Assembly (NCBI GenBank): GCA_964461295.1
Contig: CAYWTX010000540.1
Location: forward strand, 1-14,578
Origin: CAYWTX01 sp964461295
Lineage (GTDB): Bacteria > Planctomycetota > Phycisphaerae > SM23-33
Direction: 5' to 3'
Length of the DNA stretch: 14,578 bases
Within the stretch, counting starts at the first letter, position 1, and every line of letters starts with the position of its first letter. Below are positions 14,053-14,578 of this stretch, piece after piece. A program made the translations under genes and the position numbers. The notes under the pieces are model-generated. The model searched no databases and had not been told where the DNA came from. It was given only the letters and a program-made list of their open reading frames with translations.

Positions 14053-14578
14053 CAGTGGATTTGCGGCGGGGTGTCGATGAATTACCACACGCTGTCGGAC
14101 TTTCGCGTGGCGTGCCCGGAGTTCCTGGACGATCTGTTGACGCAGGGCGTGGCGACGATGATGCACGAGGGTCTGGTGACGATGGAGCGTGTGGCGCAGG
14201 ACGGCATGCGGGTGCGAGCCAGCGCGGGGGCGTCGTCGTTCCGGCGTCGCAAGACGCTGGAAGAATGCCAGGCCGAGGCGAAGGAGCAGGTGGAAGCGTT
14301 GGCCAAGGAGTTGGAGCAGGACCCGGCGGCGTCGAATCGCCGGCAGGACGCGGCGAAGCGTCGCGCGGCGCGGGAGCGATCGGAACGAATCCGGCAGGCG
14401 CTGGCGGAGTTGGCGGGGATTGAGGCGAAGAAGAAACAGGAGGAAGAGAAGGCCAAGGCCCGCGCCTCGACGACGGACCCGGAGGCGCGGGTGATGAAGA
14501 TGGGGGACGGGGGCTTTCGGCCGGCGCACAACGTGCAGTTCGCCACGGACACGCAGGGGCAGGTGATACTGGGTGTAG
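14053..14578 (+). pseudogene. IS1182-type transposase, 5'-truncated, continues past window end
   Basis: The frame from ~14053 reads Q-W-I-C-G-G-V-S-M-N-Y-H-T-L-S-D-F-R, the conserved middle of IS1182-family transposases. It continues with GLVTMERVAQDGMRVRASAG (its Asp is probably the first acidic residue of the DDE triad), FRRRKTLEE, a Lys/Glu/Arg-rich helical stretch and STTDPEARVMKM-DGGFRPAHNVQFATDTQGQVILGV. The frame is still open at the window end. The usual first ~100 or more residues (RPYxPxQ...LLPP and onward) are missing, so similarity begins abruptly next to the hairpin cluster. ATG 14077 is in frame but internal to the family alignment. The copy is therefore almost certainly inactive, unless the N-terminus was separated by an unseen frameshift. 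Confidence 0.8.

Noticed and set aside
11668..14529. A 953-codon minus-strand open frame across the GH2 3' end, lpdA, the repeats and the transposase
   Set aside because: It runs antisense through three unrelated plus-strand units and the hairpin cluster; no recognisable domain.
1..14578. CRISPR arrays, tRNA/rRNA genes, toxin-antitoxin or phage-defence systems
   Set aside because: I found no regularly spaced direct repeats, no tRNA-like cloverleaf arms, and no defence-type motifs in any supported gene.

Overview
The window is a GC-rich chromosomal segment holding nine intact or probably intact protein genes, framed by broken genes and transposase fragments. Several things suggest a planctomycete-like bacterium (Planctomycetota, perhaps Phycisphaerae, or a neighbouring PVC lineage): the mix of secreted hydrolase architectures, the ISAzo13-type and IS1182-type transposase relics, and short GC-rich hairpin repeats with a GTAA loop. 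This placement is inference; no rRNA or other marker gene is present.

Left edge (1-653): the last 35 codons of an ISAzo13-type transposase, then on the minus strand a short truncated carboxypeptidase-regulatory-like (CarbopepD_reg) protein, and what looks like the first ~20 codons of a malate/L-lactate dehydrogenase (Ldh2-type) gene that runs into unrelated sequence.

Minus-strand catabolic operon (654-2420): a fumarylacetoacetate hydrolase (FAH)-family enzyme followed 3 nt later by an NAD-dependent 2-hydroxyacid dehydrogenase. The possible Ldh2 remnant lies directly downstream. The region between this operon and the divergent GntR/FadR-type regulator (2504-3382) carries a good minus-strand promoter. 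An 11-bp site, one mismatch from the FadR-subfamily operator consensus, lies in that promoter's spacer and abuts the regulator's ATG.

Plus-strand series (2504-13692): GntR/FCD regulator, SDR oxidoreductase, three consecutive signal-peptide proteins, and dihydrolipoamide dehydrogenase. The secreted three are an Asp-box/beta-propeller protein with C-terminal beta-sandwich modules, a large putative six-hairpin (alpha/alpha)6 glycosidase, and a GH2 beta-glycosidase with both catalytic glutamates. The last three genes are tightly spaced (18 and 9 nt gaps), so they are probably cotranscribed.

Right edge (13693-14578): 360 bp without a convincing gene but with four consecutive short hairpins, then a 5'-truncated IS1182-type transposase that leaves the window.

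Working model (inference): secreted enzymes release a sugar or deoxy-sugar/uronic acid from a polysaccharide. The SDR, FAH-family hydrolase and 2-hydroxyacid dehydrogenase(s) then process the resulting sugar acid toward pyruvate/lactate-type products, as in the non-phosphorylated fucose/rhamnose routes that end in an FAH-family diketo-acid hydrolase. The GntR regulator would sense an intermediate. No transporter, SusC/D pair or sulfatase is in view. I found no CRISPR array, RNA gene or defence system. The most unusual items are a paralogue scar between two genes, a repeat element translated inside the regulator's N-terminus, and two large secreted proteins whose enzyme families I cannot name by eye.
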